Shown: positions 17,849 through 26,393 of the stretch, piece after piece | Numbering within the stretch: the first letter of the stretch is position 1 | Layout of the letters: each line of letters begins with the position of its first letter | Source: SHAN690 sp038131955 | Lineage (GTDB): Bacteria; Bacteroidota; Bacteroidia; Flavobacteriales_G; Salibacteraceae | Assembly: GCA_038131955.1 (NCBI GenBank) | Contig: JAYPQK010000012.1 | Span: 124,001-188,000 of the forward strand | Length of the DNA: 64,000 nt | Direction: 5' to 3' | Translations under genes and position numbers: made by a program | Notes under the pieces: model-generated | Databases searched by the model: none | What the model was told of the DNA's origin: nothing | Seen by the model: only the letters and a program-made list of their open reading frames with translations

Positions 17849-18262
17849 CCCAGCGACAAAGCGCTGGGTTAGCTCGGGTGTCGGCACATAACACTGCTCC
17901 CTTTTTCCAAAAATGCTGTACCTGCTTTTCGCTACTAGGCCGTAAACGAAGTCGCGAATGAAACGCGGGAAAATCCATGATGCTTCCCATAGTCTCCACC
18001 ACCCACCGAGATCCCTAGCCAGGTAGAGAAAACCGGTCGAACGCTGATGGTGCTGCCCATCTCGGAAGTAGATGAAGCTGTGCAGTTCATCCGTCGAGAG
18101 TCCCAAATGTTTGAGCGTTTCTTGGCCGTAGTCCGATTGAAGCGAGGCGAAGGAGACCTTTCCGTCCGGGTCATGTCTAATGACAAAATGCACGATTCCA
18201 TTGCACAGATTGCACACGCCGTCGAAGAGCAATATGCGTGGATGACCCGGGAGTTCTTTCAC
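17834..18262 (-). CDS. DCC-family thiol-disulfide oxidoreductase-like protein (DUF393)
   Basis: 142 residues. It begins MKELPGHPRILLFDGVCNLC, with the DGVCNLCN motif giving the family name DxxCxxC and a probable thioredoxin-like fold. HFVIRHDPDGKVSFASLQS and the Trp/Arg-rich C-terminal third (ASWIFPRFIRDFVYGLVAK) are typical of the family. The open frame extends to 18583, but that part runs antisense through the start of the Gfo/Idh/MocA gene. I choose the GTG at 18262, which gives the usual N-terminus and a 106-base gap to the divergent gene. Function uncertain; it is the only non-polysaccharide gene in this stretch. Confidence 0.85.
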   Translation of the reverse strand: MKELPGHPRILLFDGVCNLCNGIVHFVIRHDPDGKVSFASLQSDYGQETLKHLGLSTDELHSFIYFRDGQHHQRSTGFLYLARDLGGWWRLWEASWIFPRFIRDFVYGLVAKSRYSIFGKREQCYVPTPELTQRFVAGSLST

Positions 18263-18368
18263 AGGATCAAAGGAACGGGTTTCTCGTGGAAAATCCTGTT
18301 GAATCCTCCTCGTGTTCTCCGTGCGTTGCCAAGGGAAAGGGTTATCTTCGCAGCCAATTTTTGGAATT

Positions 18369-19397
18369 ATGACGGAGATCTCGTTTGGAGTCGTTGGATT
18401 CGGACACATTGGAAAGAAGCACGCCATCATGGTGGACGGCAATGAGCAAAGTAAGCTCAAAGTGGTCGTAGATATTGATGCAGAGAAGAGAGAGGCAGCG
18501 AAGCAGATGTTTCCTGACATCGAGGTCTTTGAATCAGTAGAGGACTTCTTGAATTCTGATACGCACGTGGATGTGGTCAACATCTGTACGCCAAACGGCT
18601 ATCACGCCTCTCAATCGATCAAGGCACTAGAGAGCAAGTCTCACGTTGTGATCGAAAAACCAATGGGTCTCAATCGCCAGGAGTGTGAGGATGTGATCTT
18701 CAAGTCACTTCAAGTTTCACGTCACGTATTTTGCGTGAAGCAGAATCGATATTCTCCTTCATCGCAGTGGCTGAAGTCGTTGATCGAAGAGAATCGTTTG
18801 GGAGCCATCAACATGGTTCAGTTGAGCTGCTATTGGAATCGCGATGCACGCTACTACAAAGCCGGAGGCTGGAAGGGTACTAAGAACTTGGATGGCGGAG
18901 TGTTGTTCACCCAGTTCAGCCACTTCATTGATATCATGTATTGGTTGTTTGGCGACATCCAGAACATCGTTGCCATGAGCACCAACTTCAACCACAAGGA
19001 CAGCACCGAGTTTGATGATTCAGGATTGGTTCAATTCGAGTTTGTCAACGGTGGTTTCGGTTCGATCAACTACAGCACGGCGATCTACGGACAGAATTTT
19101 GAAAGCAGCATCGTAGTGATCGGGGAGAAGGGTACGGTGAAGGTGAGCGGTCAATACATGGATCAGGTTGAATACTGCCACGTAGAAGACTATGAGATGC
19201 CTACTTTACCTCCACCCAATCCACCAAACGATTACGGTGATTACAAGGGAAGTGCGGCGAACCACCATTATGTGATCGAGAACGTCATCGATGTATTGAC
19301 CGGAAAGTCACAGATATCGACCAACGCACTGGAGGGAATGAAGGTAGTAGAGATCATCGAGCGCATCCACCGCAAGCAGCGGCAGATGATGGGTTAG
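18369..19397 (+). CDS. Gfo/Idh/MocA oxidoreductase, WbpB/WlbA-like
   Basis: 342 residues, NAD(P)-dependent sugar dehydrogenase. The Rossmann motif is FGVVGFGHIGKKHA near the start, EKPMGLNRQEC near 95-105, and CVKQNRYSPSSQW near 120. The last motif, with GGVLFTQFSHFIDIMYWLFGD, resembles WbpB/WlbA, which oxidise UDP-GlcNAc uronic acid at C3 in the route to UDP-ManNAc(3NAc)A. The ATG at 18369 is preferred over an upstream in-frame ATG at 18312 because homology begins there. The C-terminal domain holds HHYVIENVIDVL. The WbpI-type 2-epimerase at 26394 could act later in the same route. Confidence 0.85.
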   Translation: MTEISFGVVGFGHIGKKHAIMVDGNEQSKLKVVVDIDAEKREAAKQMFPDIEVFESVEDFLNSDTHVDVVNICTPNGYHASQSIKALESKSHVVIEKPMGLNRQECEDVIFKSLQVSRHVFCVKQNRYSPSSQWLKSLIEENRLGAINMVQLSCYWNRDARYYKAGGWKGTKNLDGGVLFTQFSHFIDIMYWLFGDIQNIVAMSTNFNHKDSTEFDDSGLVQFEFVNGGFGSINYSTAIYGQNFESSIVVIGEKGTVKVSGQYMDQVEYCHVEDYEMPTLPPPNPPNDYGDYKGSAANHHYVIENVIDVLTGKSQISTNALEGMKVVEIIERIHRKQRQMMG

Positions 19398-19438
19398 ATC
19401 ATTCTGAATAACCGCATTCTCCGACCCAAGTTCTTGAT

Positions 19439-21007
19439 ATGACCCACCAGAAAGTAAGGATGTTCGTTTTCAACAACTGCGCGAATGATGCGCGGGTGTT
19501 GAAAGAGTCAGCATCTCTGGTTAGGGCGGGTTATGAAGTCGAGGTAGTAGCTTTTCTTGACGCCAAGACCGAGCCTCAGGAAGTACGTGATGGAGTGAGT
19601 ATTCATCGATTGAAGCTCAATCCGATCCACCTAAGACTCATTCGATGGTTTGGGAACCCACTGTATTTCAGGCCGTCGTGGTTGGTAAGGAAGAAGCGCT
19701 CACGGAAGTCGGGTAGGGCTACTGCTCCAAAGGTTGTCCGGAAGGTGAATATCATAGCTCATCGTTTGCGCTACCGAGCGATCGCTAATCTTGATTTGGA
19801 CACATCAGACCTCAAGAAGGCAAAGGAAGACCTCAACTCGAAGTTTCTTTCACTATTGCTGAAGAAACCGTGGCTCTTTTTTCAGTTGATGGTCTTCTCT
19901 ATTGGATTTGTCGCAGTCCGATTGACGTATTTGGGATACCGCTTGCTTCGTTTATTGATCAAGCGTTCGATATTCCTCGTTAAACGAACCGTACAAAAGG
20001 TATCTCGATTCCTTATCCAACGCCCGCTGCGCTGGATGTTGGGACCCGTGCATCGCTATTTCGTTTATTGGGACTTTTTCAAAAGGGCGAAGAGATATTC
20101 AAATAAGTTTCCCGCTGATATCTATCACTGCCACGACCTGAATACGCTGAAGATCGGTATCGATCTGAAGAAGGAACAAGGCGCGAAGTTGGTTTACGAT
20201 TCTCACGAGCTTTATCTTCATAAGAACCGAATGCGACCTGCAAGTAGGTTGAAGCAATGGGTCTTGAGGCGGATCGAAAGGCAGGGTATGCGCGTGGCGG
20301 ATCGTGTAATCACCGTAGGTCATTGTATTGCCGATTGGATGGCCGAGGAATACTCGAGTGAGACGCCGGCGGTCATCATCAATGCTCCCCACCAACGGAC
20401 CGATCTCACTGTAGATCCGAATATTTCGCTTCGCAAGGAATTGAATATCGCTGACGATACCTTCTTGCTGATTTATTCAGGTGGTATCACCTTTAATCGT
20501 GGACTCGAGAATGTGATCGAGGCGGTTGGTAGAGTGGAGGGTATGCACTTCGTGATGCTGGGCTATGGTACTGATGCTTATTTGAACAGCCTTCGCCAGC
20601 ATATCAGGAAGCTAGGCTTGGAGCACAAGGTTTCGTTCTTCGGGCCGGTTCAGCACTTTGAGGTAGCATCCTATTTGGCTTCCGCAGACTGTGGAATTGC
20701 TCCGATCATGAACATTTGTTTGAGCTACTATTTCTGCTCGCCGAACAAGCTCTTTGAATACGTCCAAGCGAGGCTTCCTGTGATTTCCAGCAACTTCCCG
20801 GAGATGGAGAAAGTGGTTAATGACAGCCAGATCGGCTTCACCTTTGATCCGGAGGATATTGAGAGTATTGCATCTGCTATTCGTTCCATGAAGGATCAAC
20901 CGGAAAAAAGAAAGAAATTTGCCGACCAGACTCACGCTGCTTCAGAACGGTATCGATGGGCTGTCGAAGAACAGAAGTTGGTGGAAATCTACGCTGCACT
21001 GGGATGA
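19439..21007 (+). CDS. GT4-type glycosyltransferase with a basic/hydrophobic insertion
   Basis: 522 residues, about 150 more than ordinary GT4 enzymes. The N-terminal GT-B start (VFNNCANDARVLKESASLVR) is separated from IYHCHDLNTLKIGIDLKKE and VYDSHELYLHKN by residues about 75-215, which are very rich in Arg/Lys and contain hydrophobic stretches (LFFQLMVFSIGFVAVRLTYL) that could lie on or in the membrane. The C-terminal nucleotide-sugar half has YSGGITFNRGLENVIEA and the E-x7-E-like region SPNKLFEYVQARLPVISSNFPE. It overlaps the ABC permease start by 4 bases (ATGA), so it is coupled to the exporter genes. Confidence 0.87.
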   Translation: MTHQKVRMFVFNNCANDARVLKESASLVRAGYEVEVVAFLDAKTEPQEVRDGVSIHRLKLNPIHLRLIRWFGNPLYFRPSWLVRKKRSRKSGRATAPKVVRKVNIIAHRLRYRAIANLDLDTSDLKKAKEDLNSKFLSLLLKKPWLFFQLMVFSIGFVAVRLTYLGYRLLRLLIKRSIFLVKRTVQKVSRFLIQRPLRWMLGPVHRYFVYWDFFKRAKRYSNKFPADIYHCHDLNTLKIGIDLKKEQGAKLVYDSHELYLHKNRMRPASRLKQWVLRRIERQGMRVADRVITVGHCIADWMAEEYSSETPAVIINAPHQRTDLTVDPNISLRKELNIADDTFLLIYSGGITFNRGLENVIEAVGRVEGMHFVMLGYGTDAYLNSLRQHIRKLGLEHKVSFFGPVQHFEVASYLASADCGIAPIMNICLSYYFCSPNKLFEYVQARLPVISSNFPEMEKVVNDSQIGFTFDPEDIESIASAIRSMKDQPEKRKKFADQTHAASERYRWAVEEQKLVEIYAALG

Positions 21008-21774
21008 ACAGATCACAATACATATCCTCCTTTCGGTCGATCTTGAAATACTTGGTTCGTGGTGAACTGAAGATCAAGTACAAGAGTCGGATGCTGGGTG
21101 TGCTTTGGGCGCTCATCGATCCTCTGATGTTGATGCTGATCTACTTGCTCCTGGTGAAGTTCATCTTCCAGCGAGGAGGACCCACATATGCGGTTGAATT
21201 GCTTACAGGCCTGATCGCGTATCGCTGGTTTTCTACTTCTATCGTGCAGGCTTCTAGGGCGTTAGTGTCCAATGGAAAACTGCTGCAAACGGTGCGGTTT
21301 CCGTTTTCTGTCCTACCGATCAGCAAGGTCCTAATCAATGGTGTCGATATGTTGGTTGGGTTCGGTATTCTCTTCATCCTTACCTTCTTCTTCGATATTC
21401 AGCCTACGCTATACTGGCTTTGGCTTCCGGTGCTTTTGCTGATCGAGTTTCAATTCATCATCGCGATGAGTTTGATCGTGTCTGTGGTGGGAATCTACTT
21501 CAGAGATCTCTTGAATATCCTCACGTTTGGTGTTCGCATCTTGCTCTATCTTTCCCCTGTACTCTACAATATTGACCAGCTTCCGGGCGACTATCAAACA
21601 TTGTATATGATCCTCAGCCCGCTGGCGCCCATTATCGATGCGTTCAAGCAGGTGATGATCTTCGGTCATCACCCCTCGAAGTTCATGGGCATCTTCGTAC
21701 TACTGAGTGCAGCGGCATGGTTGATCGCCGTACATCTCTATCGTTCACGTCCTAATCTGTCAAAAGACCTCTGA
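21004..21774 (+). CDS. Polysaccharide ABC exporter permease (Wzm/TagG type)
   Basis: 256 residues, ABC-2 type membrane protein with about six transmembrane helices. It carries YLVRGELKIKYKSRMLGVLW at the N-terminus, the amphipathic segment characteristic of Wzm/TagG/KpsM permeases, and VGIYFRDLLNILTFGVRIL in the middle. I use the ATG at 21004 that overlaps the preceding stop; the longer frame start at 20956 lies inside the glycosyltransferase. The ATPase gene follows 1 base later. Together they should export an undecaprenol-linked glycan across the inner membrane. Confidence 0.92.
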   Translation: MNRSQYISSFRSILKYLVRGELKIKYKSRMLGVLWALIDPLMLMLIYLLLVKFIFQRGGPTYAVELLTGLIAYRWFSTSIVQASRALVSNGKLLQTVRFPFSVLPISKVLINGVDMLVGFGILFILTFFFDIQPTLYWLWLPVLLLIEFQFIIAMSLIVSVVGIYFRDLLNILTFGVRILLYLSPVLYNIDQLPGDYQTLYMILSPLAPIIDAFKQVMIFGHHPSKFMGIFVLLSAAAWLIAVHLYRSRPNLSKDL

Positions 21775-21775
21775 T

Positions 21776-22510
21776 ATGGTAGCGATCGAAGTAAAAGACC
21801 TTGGGATCAAGTTCAAGCTCTCTCGCTTCAAGGCGACGAGGGTCAAGACCGTTTTGCTATCTCTCATTTCTAAGCAGAAGGAGACAGAGCAACGAGATCA
21901 TTTTTGGGCGCTGCGTAAACTGAATTTCACCTTGAACAACGGCGAAGTCCTTGGTGTAATCGGATCGAATGGGTCAGGGAAGTCGACCCTACTGCGGGTC
22001 ATCGGGGGAATATTCGTTCCTGACGAAGGCAGCATTCATGTGGAAGGACGCGCCTCGGCCTTGCTTTCATTGGGTACGGGTTTTAAGGACGATCTCAATG
22101 GAATTGAAAACATCTATCTCAACGCGACCATTCTCGGATTTACTCAAAAGGAGATCGACGATGTGATTGAGCAGATTATCGAGTTCAGCGAGCTAGGACG
22201 ATTCATCTACGAGCCGGTGAAGAACTATTCTTCGGGAATGAAGGCACGCTTGGGTTTTGCCATCGCCGTGCACTTGAAGAGAGAAGTGATGCTCATCGAC
22301 GAGATCCTCGGGGTGGGTGACTTTAAGTTCCGAAAGAAGAGTACCGAAAAGATCAAGGAACTCATCAGCGATGGTCGTACGGTAATCTTAGTGAGCCATA
22401 GCATGGAATCTATCCGCAACTATTGCACGAAGTGTTTGTGGATAGAGAAAGGCGTCCAAAAGGCCTTTGGTGAGACCAACGAGGTCATCGAGAAGTACTT
22501 GGCTAGCTAG
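21776..22510 (+). CDS. Polysaccharide ABC exporter ATPase (Wzt/TagH type, short form)
   Basis: 244 residues. Walker A GSNGSGKST (about 63-71), signature SSGMKARLGFA (about 148), Walker B REVMLIDEILGVGD (about 170), and the H-loop VSHS. The N-terminal FKLSRFKATRVKTVLLSL extension and the SLGTGFKDDLNGIENI element are typical of Wzt/TagH. It lacks the C-terminal carbohydrate-binding domain that recognises capped chain ends in long Wzt proteins, so export is probably not gated by a chain-end modification. The stop codon interleaves with the stop of the convergent glycosyltransferase (CTAGCTAG, TAG on both strands). Confidence 0.93.
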   Translation: MVAIEVKDLGIKFKLSRFKATRVKTVLLSLISKQKETEQRDHFWALRKLNFTLNNGEVLGVIGSNGSGKSTLLRVIGGIFVPDEGSIHVEGRASALLSLGTGFKDDLNGIENIYLNATILGFTQKEIDDVIEQIIEFSELGRFIYEPVKNYSSGMKARLGFAIAVHLKREVMLIDEILGVGDFKFRKKSTEKIKELISDGRTVILVSHSMESIRNYCTKCLWIEKGVQKAFGETNEVIEKYLAS

Positions 22511-23606
22511 TCAAGGAACCATAGAATTCCAACAGCTTTTGAGAATCCGCATTCCAATTCAGGGTCTTCACTTTTTCTTTTCCTTGGCCGATCAACGTTT
22601 GGCGGAGCGATTCATCGTTCAGAACCGAAACGATTGCATCACTCACTTCCTTTGGTGTATTCGGGTCTACGAACCGAGCATTCTCCACGAAATTCTCACG
22701 CCAGTAGGGAATGTCTGACATGATGATTGGGAGCCCAGCCGCCATGTATTCAAAGGCTTTGTTGGGTAAGGCGATCTTGTGGTTCTCGATGTTCGGATCA
22801 AAGAGGATCAAACCCAGTTTTCCCTTGCTTTTCATGAACGAATAGACCACCTCATTGTCAAGGAAGCCCCAATAACGACAATACTTCCATCCTGGAAGAG
22901 CCATACATTCTTCTCGATAGGCTTCTGATTCCCAAGGACCGAAAAGGTGTAGCAGCTCTGTTCCATCGAGTTCGTTCATTGTCTGGATCATCACGTGGAT
23001 GTTGCGGATCCTCGATAGTCCTCCGGCGTACACTATGCCCGACTCAGCCGAGGTCAGTTCGGCGGGAAGCGGATTCCCTTCGAAGCGATCTAGCATCGGA
23101 AGGTTTCGTAAAACCAGTCTTCTGGAATGCGAGAAGCGTTCCACCAAAGGTTCCGCTACGGAGATGACACCATCGAGTCGAGAAGCGACCTTTTGTTCAT
23201 AGGACTCGAAGAAGTAGGCCACCCATCTCCGAAACCAAGCGAATGGGATCCAGTCCTTGTCACGTATCGAAGCGGGCACGTTCTCATGTGCATCGTAGAT
23301 CACGATCTTTCCCAACTTTTTCAGATTGCTTGCGGTAGGTAGGAGTTCCGGATCGTGGATCTGGTAGAGGTCGGCATCCAACGCTTTGGCTAACTCAAAC
23401 GCTTCGCGGGTGAGTCGCAAGCCTCTATCCAATCGCCCCTTGGATGCACGCAGACCATGCATGTGCACCCCTTGCTCTTGTCCTTCCGGAGCCAGTGGCG
23501 CGATCAGATGCGTCTCATGTCCGGCCTTGGCAAGGGAAACGCACTGCTTTTGGAAGATCCTAATGTCATTCCACCGATGAACCGTTGTGATGTGGCAGAC
23601 CTTCAT
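22503..23606 (-). CDS. GT4-type glycosyltransferase
   Basis: 367 residues, GT-B fold. The N-terminal half has HITTVHRWNDIRIFQKQC, QIHDPELLPTASNLKKLGK and IYDAHENVP; the HDPEL and YDAHE pair groups it with the enzyme at 19439-21007. The C-terminal donor half has GIVYAGGLSRIRNIHVMI and PNKAFEYMAAGLPIIMSDIP. It starts inside the stop of the next upstream glycosyltransferase (4-base overlap), forming a two-gene leftward operon. Donor and acceptor unknown. Confidence 0.9.
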   Translation of the reverse strand: MKVCHITTVHRWNDIRIFQKQCVSLAKAGHETHLIAPLAPEGQEQGVHMHGLRASKGRLDRGLRLTREAFELAKALDADLYQIHDPELLPTASNLKKLGKIVIYDAHENVPASIRDKDWIPFAWFRRWVAYFFESYEQKVASRLDGVISVAEPLVERFSHSRRLVLRNLPMLDRFEGNPLPAELTSAESGIVYAGGLSRIRNIHVMIQTMNELDGTELLHLFGPWESEAYREECMALPGWKYCRYWGFLDNEVVYSFMKSKGKLGLILFDPNIENHKIALPNKAFEYMAAGLPIIMSDIPYWRENFVENARFVDPNTPKEVSDAIVSVLNDESLRQTLIGQGKEKVKTLNWNADSQKLLEFYGSLTS

Positions 23607-24778
23607 GATCGCGAACTGGATTGAAGTTGGTCACTTAAGGCGCGAACAAACTCGTCTGAAATGGACGACCTGGAAAGAGACTCTCGAAGAGGAAGCATCT
23701 TCTCCCGCATACTTTCAATCGAATCGCCTTGAATGAATGCCTGAATGGCCTGAACGATGCCATCGATATCCGAAGGGTCGAACTGCTTTCCGATGTTGTG
23801 TTGCTCCACAAACCGACCTCCTTCGCTGATGGGGGTTACGAGTGTCGGAATACCGCTGCCAATGAATTCCATCACCTTGCTGGGGAACGAGTTCTGACTG
23901 ATCTCGCTGTTGCCTTGAAAGGAGATGCCGATCGTTGTTTTTGAGATGATCGCAGGAACGTCGCTATGGTCGATCTCGCCTTGATAGTAAAGGTTGTTCA
24001 GCCGTTCAGCTGCCGATTTGATCGTATCGATCTGGGCTCCCCAGCCGTAGACCTCGAATTGAACCTTGAGCTGCATTGCTTGGCATTTTTCAGCTACTTG
24101 GATCAAAACCTCAGGAGCCTGAAATTTCCCCATGTTGCCATGGAAGAGTAGGGTAACAGGGTCTTTTCTTACGTCTGAAACCCACGGAATGGAAGGCGCA
24201 AAGCCATTGCGCACAAGGGTGACCTTGTCCTGGTTCTCGGGGATGCGTTCCTTGATCTTATCAACGATGCGATCTGTTACGGTAGACACCATCATCGCGC
24301 CCCTATAGTTGGCTCGTTCGATCCTCCTGAGCATTCGTCCTATGGTAGACTGTTCGCTTGCGAGACCCTCTGAGAAATAGACATCCGGATACTCATCTCG
24401 CACGTCAAAAACGTAGTCTAACCCTCTCCATCGACACGCCATGGCGGCAGCGGAGGTCATAGTAAATGGAGGACTGGAGATAAGATACAGACGTTTTGGT
24501 CCGAATAGAACGCGAATGAAGATCTCCAGTGATGCCAGCAGTTCTTTGAATAAGCGCAAGTACACCCTATCTCGATGAGTAGAGATCGGCGAAGCCAATC
24601 GTTTTACCTTATAACGGCCCGTATCTCCGGGTAGGCGTGAGGTTAAGACCGAGGTCTCGTACCCCGCCTTGATCAGGGCGTCAGCCAAATGGCGAATCCG
24701 AATAGCCATGGCCTGATTGCTCGGGTAAAAGACCTGGCTCACAATTCGAATGGCGGGAAGTTGGGATGACTGCGGCAT
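23603..24778 (-). CDS. GT4-type glycosyltransferase (WbuB-like)
   Basis: 391 residues from the ATG at 24778; a longer GTG start at 24829 adds 17 residues without family character. The N-terminal IRIVSQVFYPSNQAMAIRIR and LISSPPFTMTSAAAMACRWR, with DYVFDVRDEYPDVYFSEG, resemble WbuB-type amino-sugar transferases. The C-terminal half has TLLFHGNMGKFQAPEVLIQV and SKVMEFIGSGIPTLVTPISEGG. It leads a two-gene leftward operon and is divergent from the sugar-phosphate transferase gene. Specificity unknown. Confidence 0.87.
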   Translation of the reverse strand: MPQSSQLPAIRIVSQVFYPSNQAMAIRIRHLADALIKAGYETSVLTSRLPGDTGRYKVKRLASPISTHRDRVYLRLFKELLASLEIFIRVLFGPKRLYLISSPPFTMTSAAAMACRWRGLDYVFDVRDEYPDVYFSEGLASEQSTIGRMLRRIERANYRGAMMVSTVTDRIVDKIKERIPENQDKVTLVRNGFAPSIPWVSDVRKDPVTLLFHGNMGKFQAPEVLIQVAEKCQAMQLKVQFEVYGWGAQIDTIKSAAERLNNLYYQGEIDHSDVPAIISKTTIGISFQGNSEISQNSFPSKVMEFIGSGIPTLVTPISEGGRFVEQHNIGKQFDPSDIDGIVQAIQAFIQGDSIESMREKMLPLRESLSRSSISDEFVRALSDQLQSSSRS

Positions 24779-24922
24779 GCGCTGTTCAACAATTTCGGCT
24801 GATCCGGCAAAGTTGGTGATTTGCTTCACATGGCTCCGCAGCGTGAACTAAAACTTAGTTGAACGTTAACAACCGTGTTGATCATCTTTTAGGTTCGACA
24901 CCTCAGAGGCAGGTGAAAAGTC

Positions 24923-24930
24923 TAATTTTG
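24923..24930 (+). promoter_or_regulatory. Candidate -7 box of the sugar-phosphate transferase gene
   Basis: TAATTTTG matches TAnnTTTG exactly, but no TTG lies at the expected distance upstream. If used, transcription begins near 24934 and translation must start at the TTG at 24955 or the ATG at 25003. Confidence 0.35.
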
Positions 24931-24954
24931 AGCACCACTTCACCTACTAAGGCC

Positions 24955-26376
24955 TTGAGTACCGTACGGAGCAACGATATCCAATTTATTGTCAGGAAGT
25001 ACATGATGATGGCAGGCGACCTGTTCCTCATCGTGATCTCGCTATTCGTGTACATCAAGTACTTCTATGTCTACGACATTTGGCCGAGTAAGACGCTGGT
25101 GGAGAATCCAAGTTGGATCATCCTCATCCTGGTGATCTGGTTGTTCTACGCCCAGGTTTTCAATCTATACAATGTGCTGCACGCGTCGAAACCCGGCGTG
25201 TTGCTGCGACGTACGGCCATGGTGGCTTTTCTCACGGGTATCACGTACCTCGCGTTCCCTTTCTTGAGTCCGGTCTTTCCTAAGACCCGTATGCCGGTTT
25301 ACTTGTTTATCGGGCAGCTCATCTTCCTGTTGAGCCTATGGCATCGGCTATTCTCCTACATTTTTCAGCAGGAGATCCTTCAGAAACGCGTCTTGGTAGT
25401 AGGAGCGGGCTGGTCTGGAAAGGAGATCGTCAAGGTCATTCACTCTAAGAATGTCTACCATCAGACCGGTTATCAAGTCTTGGCTTTCATCGACGATGAT
25501 CCTGAGAAATATAAGAAGGTCATCGAGGGCGTCAAGGTTGCCGGAAACTCAGAGGAACTATTCACCTACGCGCGGAGATTGAAGATCGATGAGATCATCT
25601 TGGCCGTGCAAACTGCACGAGACCTGAAGGGGACGCTTTACGGAGCGCTAGTGAATTGTCAGAATTTGGGCGTTCAGGCAGTTCCGGTCAATATGGTTTA
25701 TGAAACGCTGACGGGTCGACTGTTGGTAAAGAAGAACGAAGAAGGGGAGTACTTATTGACCTACGATTTCTTCTCTCCACATAAGAACAGCCTTTATCTA
25801 TTGCTCAATCGAATCCTCAATATTGGATTCGGTCTCGTGGGGATGTTTGTTACGCTCTTACTCATCCCACTTGTTTGGTTGGGCAACTTGATCTTTAGTC
25901 GAGGACCACTCTTCTTCACCCAAGAGAGGGTAGGAAGGGATGACGAGCCATTCACGATCATTAAGTTTCGAACGATGGTAGTGGATGCTGAGAAGGAAAC
26001 AGGGGCTGTATTTGCTGAGAAAGACGACCCAAGGATCACTTTTCCAGGAAAGATCATGCGACGCGCGCGGATCGATGAACTTCCACAGTTTTGGAACATC
26101 TTAAAGGGGGATATGAACCTGATCGGACCACGTCCCGAGCGTCCTGAATTCATACGACAGCTCGTACGAACCATTAAGTTTTACCCCACACGACACGTGG
26201 TAGAGCCTGGGATCACAGGCTGGGCACAGGTCAATTATAAGTACGGGGCAAATCAGCTCGACTCATTGACGAAGTTGCAGTATGATTTGTACTACATCAA
26301 GAATCGTTCGTTCTTCTTGGATCTGAAGATCCTTAGAATGACGATAGGCGTGATGCTGAAGCTAAAAGGAAACTAA
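24955..26376 (+). CDS. Initiating sugar-phosphate transferase (polyprenyl glycosylphosphotransferase, WbaP/CpsE type)
   Basis: About 473 residues. It starts glycan assembly by moving a hexose- or HexNAc-1-phosphate onto undecaprenyl phosphate. Four N-terminal membrane helices are followed by a CoA-binding/Rossmann-like domain (KRVLVVGAGWSGKEIVKVIH). A fifth hydrophobic helix then precedes the catalytic domain with FFTQERVGRDDEPFTIIKFR, RARIDELPQFWNILKGDMNL and PGITGWAQVNYKYG. Start uncertain: the frame is open back to a TTG at 24859, I prefer the TTG at 24955, and the first ATG is at 25003. It is followed 17 bases later by the 2-epimerase. Confidence 0.88.
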   Translation: MSTVRSNDIQFIVRKYMMMAGDLFLIVISLFVYIKYFYVYDIWPSKTLVENPSWIILILVIWLFYAQVFNLYNVLHASKPGVLLRRTAMVAFLTGITYLAFPFLSPVFPKTRMPVYLFIGQLIFLLSLWHRLFSYIFQQEILQKRVLVVGAGWSGKEIVKVIHSKNVYHQTGYQVLAFIDDDPEKYKKVIEGVKVAGNSEELFTYARRLKIDEIILAVQTARDLKGTLYGALVNCQNLGVQAVPVNMVYETLTGRLLVKKNEEGEYLLTYDFFSPHKNSLYLLLNRILNIGFGLVGMFVTLLLIPLVWLGNLIFSRGPLFFTQERVGRDDEPFTIIKFRTMVVDAEKETGAVFAEKDDPRITFPGKIMRRARIDELPQFWNILKGDMNLIGPRPERPEFIRQLVRTIKFYPTRHVVEPGITGWAQVNYKYGANQLDSLTKLQYDLYYIKNRSFFLDLKILRMTIGVMLKLKGN

Positions 26377-26393
26377 AAGACTGCTGAAGAAGG

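Noticed and set aside
18263..18583. Upstream part of the DCC-family reading frame, giving 249 residues
   Set aside because: It is antisense to the start of the Gfo/Idh/MocA gene and not like any DCC protein; the GTG at 18262 gives the normal length.
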